Shown: positions 23,007-35,409, counted from the first letter of the stretch. The stretch is 64,000 nucleotides of DNA from Cryptomeria japonica (GCF_030272615.1 NC_081412.1:341311370-341375369); one strand, 5' to 3'. Numbers and translations: made by a program. The notes: generated by a model from the letters alone, not told the origin.

Positions 23007-26000
23007 GGGCAGACCAACATGGGATTAAACCCATTGGTACCCTCATGGGCCAGCAGGTGATGGTCGGCACGCAGCCATTTGTGCTGGACTTTGTGGTAAT
23101 CCCCTTAAAGCAGAAAGGATATGACGCCATCCTGGGGCGGGGGTGGCTCATTGCAGCCAAAGCGAACCATAACTGGAAGCGGAATACCCTTTCTTTAGAA
23201 AACGTCGGGAGGAAGTACGTAATCGATCTCCGTACGCAGATGGTGAGTGAGGAGTTAGCCTCTTCCTCCGACTCGGAGTCCGAGGGACACCAGTTAGCGG
23301 AGGGTGGAAATAGATGCCGCATGGAGCCCAGTGATGAAGGGGTGTTAGAACTGGAGGCATGCTCAGGGGACAATGGGGACTCCTTGAATGGCCTCTTCCA
23401 TTGGCAAATGGGAGATTATGAACTATTTACACCATCGTGCAACGTATTGAGCATCGAAGAAGAACCAGAGATATTTCCCCCAGAATATGGCGAGTATAAG
23501 GAAGGGGAGGCAACAGTGAATGAGGCGCCGGCACACCAATTCCTGAAGGGGGAGCCTATTAAGTATCAGGAAGCCACGTTAAAGGAAATGAATCTCGGGG
23601 AGACAAGTGACCCCAAGATCATCCTGGTCGGAGATGATTGGAATCCAGTGTTGAAGGCCGCAGCCTTCAAAATTTTCCTGGAATACAAGGATGTCTTTGC
23701 ATGGACATAAAAGGACTTGAAGGGCGTGCCCCCAGAGCTATGTGTGCACCGAATAACGTTAGTACCAGGAGCCCAGCCAGTGAGGAAGCGGCCGTACCGA
23801 ATGAACAAAAATTATGCTGTACGGGTGAACGACGAGATTGAGCGGATGTTGGAAGCGGGCATAATTTTCAGAGTACAAACAAGCGAATGGGTGTCCCCCA
23901 TTGTGATTTCCCTCAAGAAAGAGGCTAATCAGATCCGGATCTGTGTAGACTTCCGGTGCCTGAACGCTGTCACTGTTAAAGACCCGTTTCCCATACCCTT
24001 CACAGACAGCATATTGGAGGACGTAGCTGGACATGAAATCTATTCCTTCATGGATGGATTCTCTGGTTACAATCAGATATCCATCGCGGAGGAAGATAGG
24101 CTGAAAACAACTTTCGTGGTGGAGGACGGTGTGTACGCATACAACCGAATGCCCTTCGGTCTATGCAACGCGCCTGCCACCTTTCAGCGCATCATCTTGC
24201 ACATCTTCGATAAGATGTCAGTGGGGAACTTCAAAGCATTCCTAGATGATTGGTCTATTTACAGCGAACAGGACATCCACTTAAAAACTCTTGGAGAATG
24301 CCTGGAGAGGTGTCGGAGGGCACGGTTGGCCCTCAACCCGAAGAAATGTAGATTCATGGTACCACAGGGAAGATTGCTGGGACACATTGTGTGTAGAGAA
24401 GGATTGAAAACGGACCCGGACAAGATTCGAGTAATAGTAGACATGGAACCTCCGACGGATGTCACAGGGGTAAAGTCCTTCCTTGGTCATGTGGGGTACT
24501 ACAGGAGGTTCATCAAGAACTTCGCCGAGGTGTCCCACCCGTTGGATAAGTTGACAAGGAAAGGGGAACCATACATTTGGGCAGAGCCACAGAGCAAGGC
24601 CTTCGAAGAACTGAAGACAAGGTTGATGGGAGCGCCCATACTGGCATACCCAAATTGGGATAAGGAATTCCACGTTCACGTGGATGCCTCAAACTATGCC
24701 ATTGAGGCGACATTAGCCCAAGTAGGAGGACACGGGCTGGACCACCCAGTTTATTTTGCCAGCAGGTTGCTCTCGAAGGCGGAAAAGAACTACAGTACCA
24801 CAGAACGTGAAGCACTCGGTATGGTCTATGCCGTACAGAAATTCTGTCATTACCTCCTGGCCACACTATTCACATTTTACGTAGACCACCAGGCACTCAT
24901 GTATTTAGTGAACAAGCCCATTATCCAGGGGAGGATAAGTCGTTGGCTATTGCTACTACAGGAGTTCACATTTTTAATTGTGGTGAGACCAGGGCGAAGC
25001 CATGTCATAGCCGACCAGCTGTCGCGGATTAAGTCGGGGGAACCTCCAGAGGGAGTAAATGATGATTTCCCGGATGCACACTTGTTCCAAATAGCCGTGC
25101 TCCCTTCGTGGTACAAGAAGATTGGAGAGTACCTATCGACGTCCCGATTTCCGGAGGGTATGCCTCTAGGGGAACGAAGAAAACTCGCATTAAGGAGCAG
25201 GACTTTTTCGCTCATCAACGGGTTACTTTACAAGATGGGGCCGGACCAGATATTAAGGCGTTGTGTCATGGAGGAAGAAGTCTCGAGTGTACTAAGGGAG
25301 GCACACGAAGGGCCCGCAGGTGGACACATGGGTCCAGACACCACAGCCCGAAAGGTGCTTCTCGCAGGACTATGGTGGCCAACGGTATATCACGACGCTA
25401 GGGAGTGGGTCGTGCGGTGTGACACTTGCCAGTGGGCAGGCAAACCTCTGAAGCGGGATTTCATGCCCCTCAACCTGTCGCATGCACAAGAACTCTTTGA
25501 GCGATGGGGACTCGACTTTGTGGGCCCTCTTAAGGCCAGTCGCGCACGATGGTGCCGATACATTATAGTTGCGACAGAATACTTGACCAAGTGGGTGGAG
25601 GCAAGGGCCCTCCAGGATAATTCGGCAGTAAGCACAGCGAAGTTTATATATGAACAAATCATTACGCGATATGGTATACCTATTCAGTTGACCAGTGACC
25701 GGGGAGGCCACTTCGTGAACCATGTCATACACCGGTTGACATCAGACTTCAAGATTTTTCACTCATTCTCAAGTCCGTACTACCCACGTGCCAATGGCCA
25801 GGCGGAGGCCACAAATAAAATAATAATGTCGGTAATATATAAGTCTTGCGGAGTGGAGAAGGATGACTGGGAGGAGCGCCTGCCGTCAGTACTTTGGGCA
25901 TACCGCACCACCTACAAAGTAACTACTGGATAGACTCCTTTCCAGCTGATGTATGGGCAAGAAGCCGTGGTGCCAGTTGAATTCATGGTACCAAGTCTGC

Positions 26001-26419
26001 GGATTGCCATCGATAATCGCCTTGGCGACATGGAAAGCCTGAGGGAGAGGCTGTACGCGTTGAACAAATTGGACGAGCAAAGGATGATGGCTCAGTGGGC
26101 GACAGAAACAGCCCAGCAAAGACGGAAGGTGTGGCACGACAAGCACCTCCGGCGAATGAATTTTACTCCCGGACAGCTGGTGTTAAAATTCAACGGGAGG
26201 AATGAAATTAAACCGGGGAAATTCAAAGTCCGATGGTTAGGGCCCTTCCGGATACGTGAGGTCAACACGAACGGGGCGATAAAGTTATGGACGCTGGATG
26301 GGAAGGAGATGCCAGACGCAGTCAACGGGTCGAAACTGAAGATCTATCACGAACGGAGGGAACCGGAAACCCCAGTCAGACAGCCGCGGCTAAAAATTAG
26401 AAAAAATATATATATATAA
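22955..26419 (+). pseudogene. pol: pol: protease end, RT, RNase H, integrase (two stops)
   Basis: One frame of 1154 codons before its terminal stop, broken only by TAA at 23708 and TAG at 25931. Counting residues from the Met at 23717: RT motifs FMDGFSGYNQ (111-120), MPFGLCNAP (145-153) and FLDD (175-178, the YxDD box); RNase H HVDAS (Asp323), TTEREAL (Glu365), VDHQAL (Asp390) and IADQLSR (Asp433). The integrase zinc motif is H530, H537, C568, C571; the catalytic triad is D600, D661, E697. After the second stop the frame continues with the integrase C-terminus (TPFQLMYGQEAVVPVE, LVLKFNGRNEIKPGKF). All catalytic residues are present, so enzyme loss is due to the two nonsense codons and the upstream frameshifts. 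Confidence 0.93.
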
Positions 26420-27155
26420 AAGAAAATTGGAAAAAAATATATGTAATAAAAAAAAAAAGAAAAAAAAAAAAAAATAAGAAAAGGGTAGCCACCGTGCGGT
26501 GGACCACCGAAGGTGGCCCCACCGTGCGGTGGAACCACCGAAGGTGGCACCACCGTGCGGTGGAACCACCGACGGTGGAGCCACCGTGTGGTGGAACCAC
26601 CGACGGTGGCACCATCGTGCGGTGGGACCACCGACGGTGGAGCCACCGTGCGGTGGAAGCCACCGACGCCGCGGAAATATAAACGCCAAGGAAAGACCAC
26701 CACACCGCCAATTTTTAAGAGTTTCATTGCACGCCACGCGACGCCAAGGAAAGGAACACTGCTGAAGGAAACCAAGGTTGTAAACGCCGCACACTGCCGA
26801 AGGGAAACAAGGAGACACTACCGAAGGGAACCAAGGGTGTGAACGCTGGACACCGCCGAAGGGAAACAAGGAGACACCGCACGAAGGAGACCGCCGCGCC
26901 ACCACGCACAGCAAGGGAATTTATTGTTGATTGTGCCCTGCGACTTCCAACGCAGGCTTCATCCATTTACATTGGCATCCATTATCAGTATGAACATCCA
27001 GATTGGTTACGCATAAATAGCAATAAGATTGAAAAGAAACTACAGCAATCCCACGGAGCCACAGGTAGACCAAGCAGCCGCACGGCGGCAGCCAAAAAGA
27101 GAGGGCGGTTACGAAGGGTAGATTTTTTCTAAACAAATCAGTTACAAGGACAACG
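26420..27155 (+). other. spacer between pol and the 3' coding region
   Basis: An A-rich run, then a CCACCG minisatellite, then GAAGGGAAACAAGGAGACAC-type repeats (26795-26890) and an unassigned stretch. In Tat/Athila elements this interval often carries non-coding tandem repeats. Confidence 0.6.
26488..26668. repeat. CCACCG/CGGTGG minisatellite
   Basis: About six units of roughly 30 bp, each built from CCACCGTGCGGTGG, a two- or three-base spacer and CCACCGACGGTGG (or CCACCGAAGGTGG). Each half-unit is itself an inverted repeat (CCACCG/CGGTGG), so the array can form a string of small G/C-rich hairpins on either strand. It is open in several frames, which explains long spurious frames on both strands. 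Confidence 0.92.
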
Positions 27156-29532
27156 ATGGATTCAGCAGGGAAGAGGAGTTGGAAGAAACAGCTGCACGCT
27201 TCCTCCAGCAACAGCCAGAAGGATAGAGGTAGCAATATCAGGATTTTAGCTTCAGGAGTGCGTGTTGCAGGCGGCACCATGGACGTCAGCGCTCGGCAAA
27301 AACAAAAACAGAAAACACCACAGGTTGCCGCAAGTGCGAAAAACACAGTGACGCCACAGAATATTACTTTCGAAGGCCTGAATGGATTGGAATGCCGCAA
27401 ATGGTGGCAGGATACCTCCGATAATGACCTGGTAAAGCAAAACCTCCGGAAGGCACAAGTAGAGTGGGCTATCCGGATGCCCGTGTTCCCTATCCGGGAG
27501 TACGAGGGTGCCCTACGCTTCATGGTGGACACCTTCGATAGACATACATGCACCAGCACGTTTGAATAACTCCGGAGGGATGTCACTATATCCTTCAAAG
27601 CAAGGGATTTCACAAGGGTATTCGGCATTCCGGGCAGCCAGGGCAAGAAAATAGACCTGAAGGCCAAGAAGATGACACAGGAGGAGAAGGAGCGGTGGAT
27701 TAAATTAGTCTCTCGGAATTTGACCACAGCGTAGTTGGACAGCGTGGCTAGAGCCACGAAGAGTCGGGGAATCCGCAAGACTTTTGTTGCGGAGGGCCAC
27801 TGGAGGTGCATCATGGATGTTATCAAGAGCAGATTGACAGGGTCGAGCAGGGCGTCGGACAATGCCCTCCCTCAGATTATGCTGATGAATGGGCTGATGA
27901 ATGGCATCGTGTATGACTGGGCAGCGTTACTGGCAGAGCATATGTATGAGTTTCTGACGCTCCAGCATCGCACATTCTACATGCCTCATTATGCTATAGG
28001 GTTATTCCTGGAGGCCACGCGGGAAGTAGTGCCAGAGGATGAGTTGGAGGTACGGCCATAGGGACCGTTGGCAGCGGGATTATTGGAGGCACTTGGACAT
28101 TGGGCACTCTTCCGCGAAGCGGAAACGGGCGGTGGATACGGCCTCCGCCTCAGGGGAGCCTGACAGCGGGAGGGAGTCCAGCAGCACGGAGGATTCGGAG
28201 GAGGAAGATGAGGAGGACGATAGCAGTCAGGCAACGGAGGAGCCTGTACGCGTCCGGTTTGCCCCACCTCTGTTACCGCTGGGCACGACTGTGCCAGCAT
28301 CTGGAGTAGGCGACACTTGTATTCCGGCCTTCGGGCAGAGCCATACGCCTATTACATTGGGTCCCCTTCAGCACGAGCAACAGGGAGCACCGTCGGGCCC
28401 AACCACAGCGGCACTTACCGAGGACATGGCAGAGTCAAGGACGGAGGAGTCATCGCACCGGGTAGTGGTCGAGCAGGGGCCGACGGAGGTGGAGGCTACC
28501 GAGCCTCACGTGCGGTTGGAGGTCGTGGGTAGTGACGCTGTGGTGACCGTTTCTGCTTCGTTGTTGGAGGAGCCGACCACAGCGACCCATCCCCCAGTCA
28601 TAGAGATGCGTGCTGACCTCGAGGCTATGCAGAGCTGGCTCACATAGCGGTTTCAGATGACACTGGCACAGCCGGAGGGAGCTGTTGTATTTTCACCGCG
28701 TCGAGAGACTAGAGCGAAGGTAGTCCACTTGGATGACTCATCAGGGGAGGCACATGGACTCACAGTTGGGCACGAGGCAGGGGAGGTCGCCTCTGGGCAG
28801 GCACCAGGAGATGGTGCACCTTCGATGGCGGAGGCGGTACCTTCGCAGCAGGATACAGTAGTGACCGCTCCACCAGGGATTTCCCAGTCTTCGGCACAGG
28901 TGGGAGAGGATGTTGAGACTTATCTCGCGGACATGGTTGATATGGTAACGAAGGGTAGGCGGGTAGTGGCCGCCGCCCAGACGCAAGCATTGCAGCAGGT
29001 GGTGGTGGAGCTAGAGCAGGTCCTACAGTTTATGCGGGTGGACTGCCCGACAGCCTTTGCTACCTGCTTTGAGTCTCAGGGGTGGCCGACTACAGAGACA
29101 GCGGAGATGCTCCAGGCCTGGAGGCTGCGTCAGCCCGTTGTGGAGAGTCGGGTGACGGCAGTTGTCCGCGAGATCGAGCAGGTCTATCGGGATGCCTATT
29201 ATACATTGAGGCGTACACAGCAGGAGTCTGTAGTCAGGGAGGCTTCCCGAGTAGCGTTGGAGAGCGAGGTGGCCAGTCAGCAGGCCTCATGGGCAGTCGA
29301 GAGGGCGCAGTTGTTGGCACAGCTAGAGGTGGCCCGCACAGAGATGGCTGAGATCAGGACAGCGAAGGCCGAGGTAGAGGGCCGCCTGGCAGCCGAGCAG
29401 ACACGGTTGGCCTGCGCGACGGAGGCAGTGGATACCAAGGAGAAGGAGTTACTGGAGGCAGCACACATGGTGAAGACAGCTCTAGAGAAGGTCCTCGTGG
29501 CGGAACGGGATGTGGCTGCATGCACTCAGTAG
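27156..29532 (+). pseudogene. extra 3' coding region of the Tat/Athila-like element
   Basis: ATG at 27156 (MDSAGKRSWKKQ). The first part (27156-28061) encodes a globular-looking domain with RKWWQDTSDNDLV, IRMPVFPIREYEGALRFM, FTRVFGIPGSQGKK and HRTFYMPHYAIGLFLEA. This resembles in outline the uncharacterised plant-transposon domain in Athila-type third ORFs, but I cannot confirm it. A frameshift near 28050 leads to a Ser/Glu/Asp-rich acidic linker (28170-28240) and a long Ala/Glu/Gln/Val-rich stretch (28960-29530) that reads as an extended coiled coil. Lesions: TAA 27567, TAG 27732, the frameshift, and TAG 28645. No signal peptide or transmembrane segment was seen, so an envelope-like role is not supported. 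Function unknown. Confidence 0.7.
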
Positions 29533-29681
29533 GTGTATGAGCTTCGTTCCTGCTTGGCAGCCCAGACACCGCCATCTCACACTTCTACTTCAGGGACGCT
29601 TTCTCAGCCCCCCTCCCTAGTCTTTCCGATATCTTGTATAGGTTGCATTATCTCCATTTTTGTAAGTCGCCTGGAGACGAC

Positions 29682-29702
29682 TTTTCTTTTTGGGGGGGAT
29701 GA
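29682..29702 (+). other. polypurine tract region
   Basis: A T-rich run followed by GGGGGGGATGA, directly before the 3' LTR TGTTGG. This is the expected primer site for plus-strand synthesis. Confidence 0.8.
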
Positions 29703-29961
29703 TGTTGGCGGCATTATTGTACACGGGAATAACATTAGTTAATTATGTGTAATTGTTTTGGTTAGTTGGCAACCGAGGGGTGGAAGTTGCGGTGCGACGG
29801 TTGGCGCTCGCACCCCCTTGGTACCCTTTTATACTCCGGAATGTAACTTGTAAAGGAGACTTACTTATGAATAGAACATCTGTTACACTTGTCTGATATT
29901 TACGGCATTATTCTGCGTTATGTCCTTTATGTCTTAAGTTATTCACCCGAGAGGGCAAACA
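29703..29961 (+). repeat. 3' LTR of the Tat/Athila-like element
   Basis: 259 bp. Same termini as the 5' LTR, with a 4-bp ACTT duplication near 29865 and three substitutions relative to it. Confidence 0.95.
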
Positions 29962-29966
29962 CAACT

Positions 29967-30736
29967 TAGTTTTTTAATAGAGTTAATTACCATAGTTTCT
30001 TGTGTTCACTCTGCAAAACTCTACAATAATATATATCAAAACTGTACAATAATAATAATTTATTTTTAGTCTGCTCAGAAGAAGTTTTTTCACAATATCA
30101 TGGACACTATTAATACTAATGCCTCTGAGATCAAAAATCCTTCATAGGATATTCAACTGGCAATTTTTATTGAGGAAGAGAACAAGGAAATCATTGAGAC
30201 GAACAAGAATGAAGCTTAGACCACTCTATCTATGAGTATATAAGCAGCTTACCAGCCCATTAATACTGGTAATATATCTCGTCACATCACTTCTCTAAAT
30301 TTGAGTCTTTCTATGACCAGTACCACCAGTCAACCCATTAAATATTTTCTATCTCTAATCTCATTAGAAAGAAACTAATAACCCATACCTCGTCACTTTC
30401 CTTCAAGAATGTAATTAATCCTAATTAGTTCTTTCTGGCAGTTCTATGAAACTCTCTCAAAATTTTACTCTATGATATCATTTGGGACTTTTCATAATAC
30501 CATATATATTATTATAACTTCTCGTTTATCAGTGTTACATTGTTATCATATAAATATATTTGAAATTTGAAATTTCCCTAGATATTTTAAATTTTCCCTA
30601 TTTTTTATATAGCTGTCCGCCTGTCCCCTTTGTCGTCTCCTCCGTCCCCTAAAATGGGAAAATAAAATTCCATCACGGAAACTTGGGGTAACATAGAATG
30701 TATTGTTGGATAGTCCCTAGGTCTAGGTGACTAGCA
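29967..30736. other. unassigned AT-rich flank
   Basis: Continuation of the sequence into which the Tat/Athila-like element inserted. Only short frames. GTCCCC/CGTCTCC words near 30610-30660 mirror those at 19545-19740. No gene seen. Confidence 0.3.
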
Positions 30737-30751
30737 TCTTGGAAGGATATT

Positions 30752-31054
30752 CAAACTTCAAGACACTCACAACTGAACTTTTAATACGTGTGACCTTTTT
30801 CCCATCTCCTTCGACTCTTCATTTCCACTATCTATTTCATTTGCTTCCTCAAAATCCTTGTCACGATTACTTGGGTAACTCATGCTGGCAGTGCCAAAAA
30901 AGGCAGCAATGTAAACAAGAAGAAAGTGAGATATACTTAAAAACAAACTTCAAGAGACTCACAACTGAACTCTTAATATGTGTGACCTTTTTCGCATCTT
31001 CAACCCTTCTTTTCCACTATCTATTTCATTTGCTTCCTCAAAATCCTTGTCACT
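30752..31054. repeat. 192-bp tandem duplication, second unit interrupted
   Basis: Unit 1 (30752-30943) and unit 2 (from 30944) both start CAAACTTCAAGA, pass through CACAACTGAAC and CCTCAAAATCCTTGTCAC, and in unit 1 end GGCAGCAATGTAAA. Unit 2 is split at ATTAC by the LTR element 31060-37049 and finishes at 37055-37099 (GGTAGCAATGTAAA), which proves the pre-insertion sequence. Confidence 0.88.
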
Positions 31055-31059
31055 ATTAC

Positions 31060-31281
31060 TGAAAAATTATTGAATGATTTATATTTACGAATATACAACA
31101 TATATATAGAGGTTTACAAGATGGTGTTCTAAAAAGAACGAACCATTAAATTGAAGCTTCAACATGAAGCTAAAAAGCTAAAAACGCCTTCCAATAAAAG
31201 AAGCAGTAGTTACACTAAATGAACTAAAAAGACAACTAAGTCGACAACTAAGATTACCATTATAGATTAGATATTTTAATA
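31060..31281 (-). repeat. 3' LTR (left) of the non-coding element
   Basis: 222 bp, homologous to 36828-37049. Next to it an extra TTATTTTAATA (31282-31292) repeats the LTR end before the polypurine tract. Confidence 0.85.
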
Positions 31282-31786
31282 TTATTTTAATACCCTCTCT
31301 AATGGTCATCGTACTCAATACCCTATAGAAGACACTGCAGGTCTTTTGATCACAAATGCACAAATGCAAAGAACACTTTGCTATTATAGAGACCCTTCTA
31401 GGATCTACAAAATGTTAATGACCAAGAGTACCAGAAGCTGTCTAACTTGATGTAATCCTCACACGCGAATTATTGAACTATCACACATGAATTACTAAGC
31501 CTGAAACCATGATTTTGAGGAAAAATCGGCAAATCCTCCAAAGAGCAACAAACATGATTTTGACAAAAATAGCAAAAACTTTTGCAAAAGAGCACTAAGC
31601 ACTGTTTGCTCCGGAAACTCCAAAACAAAATGCAAGATACCACGGTTGGATATGTTCGCCCCAACAACTCTAGGTGCAACCCAAAACAGAGTGCAACAAA
31701 GCATGACTTTTGTGGAAAAAATTGTCAAACCCTGAAAATTGGATTTACAAATCATCGTTTTTGTGGAAAAAACGAACCCAGATAAC

Positions 31787-34700
31787 TGTTGGTTGAAAAT
31801 TTTGTACACTTTCAGGGAAATATACAAAATTGTGGTTTCAACCACAGCACACGAGTAAAAACTCTCCTAATTAAGGGAAGGCTCCCCCTATCTAACTAAA
31901 ACTGAAATAAAATGGTATGGAACAGCAATCTTTCTTCTTTCTTCAAGAAAGACAATATCCTTTTCTCTTCACAGAAAAGGATAGCGATTGAAAACGAACA
32001 GCAGTAACTACTTTCAAGTGAAATGAGAGAAAGGAAATGAAGTTTCCTGAAAGCGCAAAGACTTCCGTCACTTCCTTCGGGACGGGACAGCAATATCAAG
32101 CTCAAAGACTTGACTATTGGAAGTCCTATCTACCCTTTGCTATACTAAATTTTACAACGAATAAAAGATAACAGCTCAAAGACTGAAATAATCTATTCTT
32201 TTAACACAAAGACAAGAACTAATGCAAGCTCAAAGACTTGCTGCTATTTCTTATCAAACAGTAATTTTTCCTCAAGAATAGACGCAAGCTCAAAGACTTG
32301 CTGCTCCTTCAAGAGGGTTTCCTATTTTAATTAATCTTCTCTACTTGCAGCTCAAAGACTTCAAATCAGATTGGACTAAGCTCCTTTAGAAACACTTTGC
32401 ATAGAAGAAATAAAAAGATTCAAACTCAAACATGTAGCTCAAAGACTCAAAACTTGAGTAATCCTTCTTTCTTATTCTTCAAAACCTTCAATTCACATAC
32501 ATAAGTTCAAAGACTTCTTGCTGTAAATTTGGCAGAGTTTTTGCTTGCTTTCCAAAAGATAAAAATTACAATAGACTCCTCCAGTATTTATAGAAGAGGA
32601 GCCTTGAGAAAAAGGTGGGAGGATACTAACTAACTTGAGAGATTCTCTCAACCACCAAGACTCATTCAATAACTAACTGAGACTTCATTAACTAACTAAG
32701 AGTTACTCTAACTAACTAAGATTTATTCCAACTACAGTCCTAATCGGACACAACTTGTAGTTGCCTTACATGTAATTACAAAAGTGCAAGTAATGTGTAA
32801 CTTGCATTTTACAAAAAATACTTTTACATGTAACTTGTCAAAACGAAATTACAAATGCATAACTAAAACTATTCCATGTGTCTAAAGACACGACTCTAAC
32901 TGCATCATCCTTTGTCTGTGATGATCTTCATGTCGCTTCAGGATGCTAGAACTTGAAGTATTCTAGATTGGTAAAGACATCTTGAACCGGAACGGGAACT
33001 TGCATCCTTGTCTTCTTGCTTGGGGTAATACTAGCTTTTCAAGAGGGAACGGGCTGCCTTCCTCTTTTCATGTCATGACCATCTTTGTCTTGAAAGCATT
33101 TTATGCTCTCAACCATGAATTGTTGTTGTATTTCTTCTTTGTATCATCCTCTATTCTTGAAATTTGCTTGCAAAATAAGGCCCATGCCTTAATCCATTGA
33201 TTTGGTAGATCGTGTGTGCAAACCGGACTGACAAGGGAAGAGAGAAATTGATGCAAAAACGGGCTCACCAGTGAATTTCGGGTTTTGGAAGTTGCATTAC
33301 ATGTGTGGGGAAAACAAGAGCATTAACTTGCAAATGTGGGAACAAACATGCAACTTCATATGTGTAATGGGTAACTACAAGTTTGCACTTGTAATTGGAC
33401 CTTTAAAACTCATTTTCAAGTGTTTTTTGAGTGCATTTTGGACCAATTTCGGGTTCTGGATGGCTGACTGCAAGTAGACTTTAAATGGGGGAAATGAATG
33501 AAGGTGTGAAATGAGTGGATGAAAAGGTATGTACGGATGATGGAAATGAATATGAAAATATTTTGGGAAGATCATCTTCAAGAAAATGGGAAGAACTTTC
33601 AACATGTAATACGGTTCTAAAAACCCCATTTTGAAAGGATGGGTATTTCTCATCTTTGCAACTTGGAATTTCAACAAAAGATGGTTAAATCTTTTATCCG
33701 TAAAGGAAGAACAATGATTTTCATCCAACTTATAATCGGGATATAAAATCCCGAATACAAGTAAAGAGGGAAAAATGGGGAAGAACAATGCAATTCTAAA
33801 ATTGCTATCAAAGGAGAAAATCTCTCTCACAAAATCTGATTTTTGGGGAAGAACCAACCGTTTACAAATTTACAACTAGAAAGAAAAAAAAACAAGAAAA
33901 CAAGAAGAAAATAAATCTTACCTTGCTCCAATGTGAAAATGCCTCTCCAAAAGATAATCAATCTTTGAAATAAAGAAGAATATCTCTTAAAAAGAAATTA
34001 ACCGTATTCCAAAACCCTAGCCACGTTTTTGAAAAAATGGCAAAAACTGAAAAACGTGGCAGCAAATGCATGAGAAATGGCATGGAAAATGGCCAAGACT
34101 CTTTCTAACCTCAATACCTTAGCATACTAAGCCAAAACGATTCATAGCATTGCTGATTCGTGGCATTTTTAATGAAGAAAAACGTGGTTTTTTAGCAAAA
34201 ACGTGTTTGTTGTTATAAACCTAAAAACCAGCAAACTTAACCTCCATGTGGCGTGAAAGGTGTCTAAAAATGCATGGAAATAGGAAGGAATCCAAAACGC
34301 CTTCTATCTCCCAAAAAATCTCCACAAAAATTTGCTAAAAATCTTCAAAAAACATGTTTTTCCTTGCAATTCGGGTTTTTTGGAACAAATAGCAAGTTTA
34401 AAATGTATGAAACAATGAAAATCGTGTTTTTTGGAGGATATGACAAGTTTAAAATTTCACTTTTTCAACATGTTAGGCAAAATCGGGATTTTTTGGCCAA
34501 ATAGCAAGTTTAAAATGTCAAAAATGCACTTTATGAGCAAAATCGGGTTTTTTGGAGCAAACTGCAAGTTTTAAATTGTCACAAATGCACTTTATGAGCA
34601 AAATCGGGTTTTTTGGAGCAAACTGCAAGTTTTGAATTGTCACAAATGCACTTTATGAGCAAAATCGGGTTTTTTGGAGCAAACTGCAAGTTTTAAATTG

Positions 34701-35404
34701 TCACTTTTTCACTTACAAGGCAAAATCGGGTTTTTTGGAGCAAACTGCAAGTTTTAAATACTTGTAAATGGGAAATAAAATCCCTACAACAAGTTATACT
34801 TGCTTGCACATATGTAATGGGGATTTAAAATCCCTATTACATGCAAAAACCATTAAAGTAGGGGTTTTTTCACCAAACTGCAAGTTTACTTGCACATATG
34901 TAATGGGGATTTAAAATCCCTATTACATGTGAAAACCATTAAAGTAGGGGTTTTTTGACCAAACTGCAAGTTTACTTGCAGTTGAGCCAAAAAATCCCTA
35001 TTTTAACTAAAAATGACCAAAAAACAATAAAAAGATAAAAACAACAAAGGGGAAATTTAAAATAAATTACAAGTAACATATTTGAAATAAAAGTGTACAT
35101 GTAATTGGTCAAAAATTCCCCTACAAAGACCAAAACAATGAATATCATTAAAACTTGCAGTTTGAAGAAAATTCTCCACCTGCAGTTGGGGTTTTAAAAC
35201 CCGACTGAAGGAAAGACATAGCAAACGAACCTAGAATTTGATGAAATTCGAAACGTAGTTCGAGGATGGACTGAGGATTAAGCCAGTCCAAGGATTAGTC
35301 GAAATTTTGCCTCAGGAAGCGTGCCATAGAGTAATTTTTTTCATTTTTTCACAAAAATTTCATGTAATGGTCCTTCATTTTTGAAAACAAAAATGAGGAC
35401 AACA
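31787..35404 (-). mobile_element. 3.6-kb solo LTR, copy 2
   Basis: Same family as 2776-6279: TGTTGGTTGAAAATTTTG ... GAGGACAACA, flanked by the exact duplication ATAAC at 31782-31786 and 35405-35409. It is nested in the internal region of the non-coding LTR element, so it inserted later. TATA box CTATAAATAC on the minus strand at 32584-32593. It carries the AGCTCAAAGACT cluster (about 32055-32515), an enlarged tandem array with CAAAATCGGGTTTTTTGG cores (34360-34770), and a further direct duplication of about 110 bp (34800-34980) containing the hairpin GTAATGGGGATTT/AAATCCCTATTAC. Confidence 0.88.
34360..34770. repeat. tandem array with CAAAATCGGGTTTTTTGG core (copy 2)
   Basis: About six units of roughly 60 bp, each CAAAATCGGGTTTTTTGG then AGCAAACTGCAAGTTT and a TGTCAC(AAATGCAC)TTTATGAG block. 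Four central units are almost identical, indicating recent local expansion relative to copy 1. Confidence 0.85.
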
Positions 35405-35409
35405 ATAAC

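Larger units (their letters stand above)
20005..29961 (+). mobile_element. Tat/Athila-like gypsy element, structurally complete
   Basis: A 9957-bp element with LTRs 20005-20259 and 29703-29961, flanked by the exact 5-bp duplication CAACT (20000-20004, 29962-29966). Order: LTR, tRNA-Asp-type PBS, small ORF, gag, protease, RT, RNase H, integrase, minisatellite, a 2.4-kb extra coding region, polypurine tract, LTR. The PBS type and the extra 3' coding region place it near the Tat/Athila lineages. LTRs differ by three substitutions and one 4-bp duplication, so insertion was fairly recent compared with its neighbours. All long frames carry stops or frameshifts, so it is not autonomous now. Its base composition (G+C-rich coding) stands out from the flanking AT-rich DNA. 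Confidence 0.93.

Noticed and set aside
23759-25732. Minus-strand frames opposite pol
   Set aside because: Mirror frames of the G/C-rich RT and integrase coding; no independent support.
26390-26914. Long overlapping frames on both strands over the CCACCG array
   Set aside because: Produced by a repeat unit whose length is close to a multiple of three and which lacks stops. No codon bias, start context or homology supports them.
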